A stretch of 64,000 bases of DNA from Botrytis cinerea B05.10 (taxonomy: Eukaryota; Ascomycota; Leotiomycetes; Helotiales; Sclerotiniaceae). This document shows, piece after piece, positions 58,453-64,000 of this stretch. The position numbers and the translations under genes were made by a program. How positions within the stretch are numbered: position 1 is the first letter of the stretch; each line of letters begins with the position of its first letter. The stretch lies in assembly GCF_000143535.2 (NCBI RefSeq), contig NC_037310.1, positions 3,720,001 to 3,784,000 of the forward strand. Direction: 5' to 3'. The notes under the pieces are model-generated. The model had not been told where the DNA came from, ran no database searches, and was given only the letters and a program-made list of their open reading frames with translations.

Positions 58453-60309
58453 TTATATTAAAGAAATCTCCCTCTTTTCATACCCGACCGGCACTCCATT
58501 AACAACTCCATCCTCTCCACTAACCATCTCCGCATCCGCTCGTTCCCTCAACAAAGCAGATCTATCTACCCCATTGCTCCGCTCCACCAAATCGAAAGGA
58601 AACCACTCCGGTCTCACAATCACATACGCGGTGTAATCGTACCAAGGCACTTCAATATCCTCTCCCTTCTCGTTCTTCTGTTTCCTAATATCCACACTCC
58701 ATAATATCGTCGCGATAACAGTAAGTAAAACCATCTCTACATGATCTTGACCAATACAAGCGCGTCTTCCCCAACCGAATCCATGGTTAGCTTTAATGGA
58801 TGGCCAATGAGTGAGAGGTTCTCTGTAAGTGGGGAATTCGGGGGAGAGCCAGCGCTCGGGACGAAAATTTTCGGGATCGGGGTAGAGGACTGGATCACGG
58901 CAGAGACCCCATTCGAGAGCGAAACAGGTGGTGCCTTTGGGGAGGAAGTAACCATCGTATACATCGTCTTGTGAGAGTACGTGAGGAACGCCTGGTTAAT
59001 TTTGTTAGTTTATCAAGTCATTTTGTGGATAGTTTCGAAACCAGGAAATGTAAATTGGTAGGGAAAAAAATGAGGGGAGGGAAAATAGGGATCACACATA
59101 CCAGCAGGAGCCGGACTTCTCCATCTGAAAATTTCTCGAATGATCGCTCTCACCACGGGCAATTGCTGGATATCATCAACAGAAGGTGGTCGGTCCCCAC
59201 ACACTCTATCGACCTCTTCTTGTCCCTTGGCCTGCCACTCTGGACTAACAATCATAGCGTGGAAGAAACTCTGAATAGGTGACGACGTAAGAATACTTCC
59301 AATCAATGCCAACATGCCGATCGAATACGTATTATCTTCTTCAAATTTAGGAGTAGTGGGCATGCTCAGATGTCGGGCCATCCAGGACGCATCCGGCTTT
59401 TCATTCAAAAGTGACTTTCTGACTTCCTCTTTTTCTCCAAACCAAAAGTTTCTCTCGCGTTGGAAACGTACTTTTTCTGCTACTTTCCAAGGTTGAAGAA
59501 AATCGGGAACCCAGTCTGGAATGTTGCGGAGGAAAGGAAGCTTGTTTTGGATGTCACCATCGGCTGAGATACGGCGGAGGAGTTGATTAGCACGCATGAT
59601 GGTTTCTTTGGCGGTGGAGAGACGGCGATCATTCCAGGCCATTGTCGATGAAATTTGAGCGGTGCATTCTTCGCAAAATTGTTTGAAGAGGTGGGGTTGG
59701 GCGATGAGACGAGTGACGAATGTTGCGGCGCCCTTTTGAGAAAGGCCTTTGAGACGATCGGGTGGCATACTGGACATGGTAGCCTTCATCCAAGTTTTGA
59801 TACGCTTCATGTCCTCTGGATAAATGTTAGTATTGTGAGAGGAAATTTCAGATATTAGGAGACATACCGCCATGGGTAACAAGGGGAATGTATCGATTTG
59901 TGTGTCTGCAATCATCTCCGATGGCTGCAAGAAATGGTCGGTCCGAATAGATAGCTCCTCTCTTGACAAAAAGGTCTTCGCAAATTTTATGGGAGGTAAT
60001 CCAGACAGTATTGTCACCGTTCAGATTCACTTGATACATAGTTCCATATTCCTTACTCCAATCCACCATTTTCATCCATGGGTTCTTTGGGTCAAGATCA
60101 GGAACTGATCCAATGATCGGGTATCCTGTAACAAAACATCAGTAAAGATTCATCAGTCAGGTATCATACATGTTTTCTCTCTTACCTTTTGGACCCGGCA
60201 GCGTTTTGGCGCCATCAGGTATCTTGACTTTCTTGAACAGGCGTTCATAAGATACATAACATATAAAAATCACAGCAGAAAAACCAAGCAGCAACAATGA
60301 GTATGCCAT
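58453..60309 (-). CDS. Cytochrome P450 monooxygenase
   Basis: Heme-thiolate monooxygenase, probably ER-bound; substrate unknown. Four exons, 60309-60186, 60125-59868, 59815-59102 and 58991-58453, give 544 residues; introns are 60, 52 and 110 bp. The N-terminal anchor (MAYSLLLLGFSAVIFICYVS) and hinge KTLPGPKGYPIIGSVPDLDP are followed by WSKEYGTMYQVNLNGDNTVW and LFVKRGAIYSDRP. The I-helix region (IGMLALIGSILTSSPIQSFF) lacks the usual AGxDTT threonine pattern, which is also seen in some OrdA-like fungal P450s. The K-helix is REIFRWR, then NFRPERW, and the heme loop HGFGWGRRACIG has Cys444. The open frame continues through a full C-terminus (PVGYEKREISLI). It looks intact. No neighbour suggests a pathway; the cutinase lies 3 kb away. 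Confidence 0.94.
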
Positions 60310-63300
60310 GCTTGCCTATGACGAAACGATCGACGATAGAATTCTGGAATGTAGAAATGAGAGAGATGGGGGGACTTGATATTAAAACAAAAATCGCAGC
60401 CTGCACATCCAGCTCGCGGGAACCGAAAAGAGGAACCCAAAAGAAAAAAGAAATACGAATCTAGTAGTACTACACTAGTTTCTCCAACAACCCAACAGAC
60501 CCATCCCCGCTAAGACAAAACTAGTCATTCTCCTCCCATATACCTACATTTCATCTGACAAGAAAGACCAAGCCTCACTCGAGCCTTGCACAACAACACT
60601 CAAAACATGATTTCCAGCTCCATGTCGATCACGTAACAATGGACGATTGTTTCCGTTGCTGAAACATCCTCGACGCGCTATGTCCCGAAGCACGGATACT
60701 AGAGATGATCCGCTAACCCCCTAGTGCCCCTTTTGCGTGCCGAACTTCGTATTGCTTGGCCCAATGGTGCATACATAAATACATTGCTTGTTTGAAGTTT
60801 GTCCATTCTCGTTCTTTCAGCTCATGTAGAACGAGGATAATTGTGATGCAACATTGTGAATGTTGGCTGCACCCCCCCCCCCCCCCCACATTTGTGTCAG
60901 ACTTTTGGGGGCTGGCAGATTGATCGCGACGTCGCGTGCAGGGCTGAATTTAGTCGATGAGTAGTATGCTTACTTGTCATTCTTACTCATCTATGCTTTC
61001 AGAGCTCTCGATCATTTTTTGACTGTCTACAGATTGACAACAAACCGATACCGAGCTATCACAAAGTCAATATGTACGGAGTACAAGCGCATTTGAAATC
61101 CTACCCCGCGGACCGTCAAAAAGCTTAACGATGCAAAGCGTGTCGCACGGGGCTTTGCGCTCTTGAACATTTTTGAAATTGCATACTTGAATCTCTGATC
61201 TCATATCTATATATTTAGTTAGGTACGATGGCAACTATACCAGTCTTTGGATAGGCATCGTGAGACACCCAATAATACCAACTTTAGCTCAAGTGTGATA
61301 GAGAAGATGTATGGGCTGGATAACGACGGTATATCTAGATACGAGACTTAAGTATGTGTTTTCTCTTTTAGACCTTCTCTAGCCCATTTTCTGTCAAAAA
61401 GCAAAGTATATGCAGCGGATGAAATGGTTGACTGAGAATCTCTAACCCAAAACGAAATGGGAATACCTTTGATGATTCTGCTTGGTTCGTTGTCTGGTAT
61501 TTGGTGTGGTGTTTCGTAACCTTGAAGTCCATATCACCGAGTGTCTACGTGGTCCAAACTAGTCGCACCTAGTGTATGTTTAGTAAGAAGTGAAGAAGAA
61601 AAGCCATCAAAAGTTAGTTTGGACGTGTAACGATAGTCGAGCGTCGATAAACGAACGCCTTATCGATCGCTACAGGGAACAAATTAGGATTTCGTATTGA
61701 CCTATTGTTTTCCGAAAGACCGAAGGGCGAAGATCGTGGTAATTCACACATCTGAACATCTCGGAATCCAGGTTGGCTCTGCTAGTGTTGTAAGGTTACA
61801 GTTCAACAAGACTAATGCTGGTATTTAGTAGTTCGGTACAACATCAACCTTACAAAGTAGAGACGATGATGTTATAGATCGGGTTGAAGATTATCTATCG
61901 GTCCCATGGTTATGGCTCCAAGCATACCAGAGTATAGATGACCAGTATGGATAACCTTTCTTGATACCAGTAGCTATTCGAGGAGGTGGATGTGTTCCGA
62001 CCACCATGTTGAAGAAACGTGAAACAAGAACATTGGTCCAAATATATTGGCCATTATAACCCAAATGTACTAGAATAAGCTATGGAAAAGTGACATAGAT
62101 GTCACCCAAGCCTCTCAGAGGGTTGCAGCAAACAATGATACAGAAGTGTCGATAAATGCCCCAGGTAGGTAGTTACACATTGAAGAAATCGCTTATCCAT
62201 TTTTGATCTTCTGCAACATTCTCTTCTGAAAGTTCGTTCCTAAGTAAATTTTGATGGCTTTGATATTTCTAAAATTAGCTCAGGTGAACAAAAGTATCCA
62301 ACCTCAAACTTCGAAAGACTGATTGAGCCCCATGTCAAACCGTTCTCCACAATACATTCCCGGGCACCCAATCAAAATGTTATGTCGATTCGTAACCATT
62401 TCTACATTTTGCGTTCGTTTGTAAGATCTTGAAACGACATACATACACACACACCAGATATCTGATTGTATCAGGTGTGAAAAAGTGGGTAGGTAGGTTA
62501 TCAAAAGTTCTGGAGGCAAATATTTGTAGATTCGGTGAGAATGAAGTTTTGTAGGACAAGGATGAAATCATGCTATGAAGAACGACTACCAACTCTGACG
62601 TTTATATCGAAGCCACAATGAAAGACATTCCGAAACTTTTCTGTTGAATGAATGGGAAAGGCATTTGGGAAGCCAAGAGCCGATTGCTTTGCTGGCCAAC
62701 CATTTCGCCATACTCTCTTGGAATATGCCCTCCAATTCTCACACAATGGAGCGGCTAAAAGGCAGCTGCATGTCGTATGCTATGAGACGGCTCTTTTACT
62801 TGCGAAAGTTTAACCTTAAATCACGTTTGTTGATTTCTTGATAGTATCTAAGATCATCGACATGAAGGTAAAACTCTGGCCAAGGTAGATCGAGGGTCGT
62901 ATATTCTTTGAAGAATCGCAGTGTTCCGATCCGAATACTGGCATGCACAACACGCAGCCAACGGCAAAAGGAAGCAGAGAAAGAAAGTTCCCATGAACGA
63001 GGAGGGTGATCTTTGCCGCGCACAGGATTGAAAGTGTGAACTTTGCATTCTTGCATTGGTGCATTGCTGCATTCCATAGAAACCGTTTTGTTTCAAGGAT
63101 ATCTATTCCTTCTTAGCTGAATAACGATTCGAAATAACACCGGACGTGGCATGTGTTGCTGTGGTTTCTTAATCTAATATTAGCAAGACACTCTATCGTG
63201 GGACTCTGGAGGAGGGGGGCCAGGAACCCCCATCACCAATTTCTGCAATAATTCGACAAACCCCAAGTGGTACCGAATGAAAAGAATCAATCATACAGAT

Positions 63301-64000
63301 CCAGCTTTACGAAATTGCTCTTCCAAGTGGAATGAATCTCTTAGCCAGACAATTTCTTGTTCCCCTCAAACCATTCAATATAAATCATCGAGAAGATCCG
63401 TAAAGAAGAACCAGACCCCACAGAATTCCACACCAAACCCCACCACACCACAGAGAAAATAGCACATCAAGAATCGCCCCCAAAAACCAACCCAAAAAGT
63501 TCAATTCTGTTTATAGTCACACCCAAATCAAATCGAACTGTTGGTCATTGTTAATCCATCCACATCAACTACCAAACACTTAATTTCCCAAAGTCAGAAA
63601 TCAAATCATCATCCAAACCATCCCAATTGGCCCTTCACATACGAGCTCCACAGCCCATCTCAAGCGAGCTTACATTATTCATCTCAGAGCCCCCTCTCTC
63701 GACCTATTTTGATCACGATATATCTCTCAGACGGGTATGTGCATCCGTGGAAACCAACTTTTTGAAACTGCATGTGGTGTACCGAGAATGAATACGGAGA
63801 GGTGGGTTGGTGGGTGATTCCGTTCGGGGTTTGGGTGTAGTTGGTAGAGGGAAGTTTTTGATTCTCCATTCTTGGTAGATGATAGATGACTTGTTTATTG
63901 TTGTGGGCGTTTGAATTCTCTATCTGTATTCGACCTTTTGAATGTCAACATTTCAACCATTCAAATATCCCAAAACCCCAATCACATTCACAAATCAGCA
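60310..64000. other. Right-end region without a supportable gene
   Basis: About 3.7 kb. It starts with the P450 promoter. It holds a poly-C run at 60872-60887. A minus-strand frame at 62796-63077 ends in a protein-like stretch (LDLPWPEFYLHVDDLRYYQE) but has no recognised family. The CA/CT-rich DNA after 63400 may be the leader of a gene beyond the edge. Confidence 0.5.
60872..60887. repeat. Poly-C run
   Basis: Sixteen consecutive C on the plus strand in intergenic DNA. The exact length may be affected by sequencing. Confidence 0.9.

Noticed and set aside
62796..63077. 93-codon minus-strand frame near the right end
   Set aside because: Part reads protein-like, but there is no recognised family, no splice partner and several overlapping frames in the same stretch.

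Overview
The window is from a filamentous ascomycete (Pezizomycotina). Genes have short introns (about 47-60 bp, GT..AG), occur on both strands without operons, and include classic fungal families: HET-ankyrin, cutinase, cytochromes P450 and a CPC1/GCN4 bZIP. A Neurospora-type dispersed 5S rRNA gene is also present. Protein similarity and AT-rich, microsatellite-rich spacers make a leotiomycete of the Botrytis/Sclerotinia type likely; this is inference.

Left part (1-23.4 kb) is mostly conserved housekeeping sequence. It holds the end of an unidentified gene (2-250), the condensin kleisin BRN1 (minus, 4 exons) with a complete 5S rRNA gene inside its 815-bp second intron, and a two-domain Na+/Ca2+ exchanger (plus). 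These are followed by the CCR4-NOT subunit RCD1/CAF40 (plus, 4 exons), an AP-1-like bZIP factor (plus), a CCCH plus RING-IBR-RING ubiquitin ligase (minus) and a delta-12-type fatty acid desaturase (minus, 4 exons).

Middle part (24-35.2 kb) is accessory. It has a broken P450, an intact P450, an alpha/beta hydrolase, a small fascin-like beta-trefoil protein and a broken NmrA/isoflavone-reductase-like gene. An intact pogo/Fot1-type DNA transposon with 47-bp terminal inverted repeats (35971-37824) follows in AT-rich, repeat-rich DNA.

Right part (38-64 kb): a CPC1/GCN4-type bZIP gene has a long leader with two short upstream ORFs and a large ATG-less open frame. A microsatellite-dense gene desert follows, then a single-exon HET-ankyrin gene, a decayed aldo/keto reductase, a cutinase, and a second intact P450. 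The last 3.7 kb holds no gene I can support.

The observation I rate highest is the 5S rRNA gene with its own TATA box, nested in sense orientation in the intron of a condensin subunit gene. Condensin is known to associate with RNA polymerase III genes. Next are the CPC1 leader, the three separate oxidoreductase relics, and the near-identical ankyrin repeats at the end of the HET protein. I ran no searches; exon borders were worked out by reading splice signals and checking that reading frames close.
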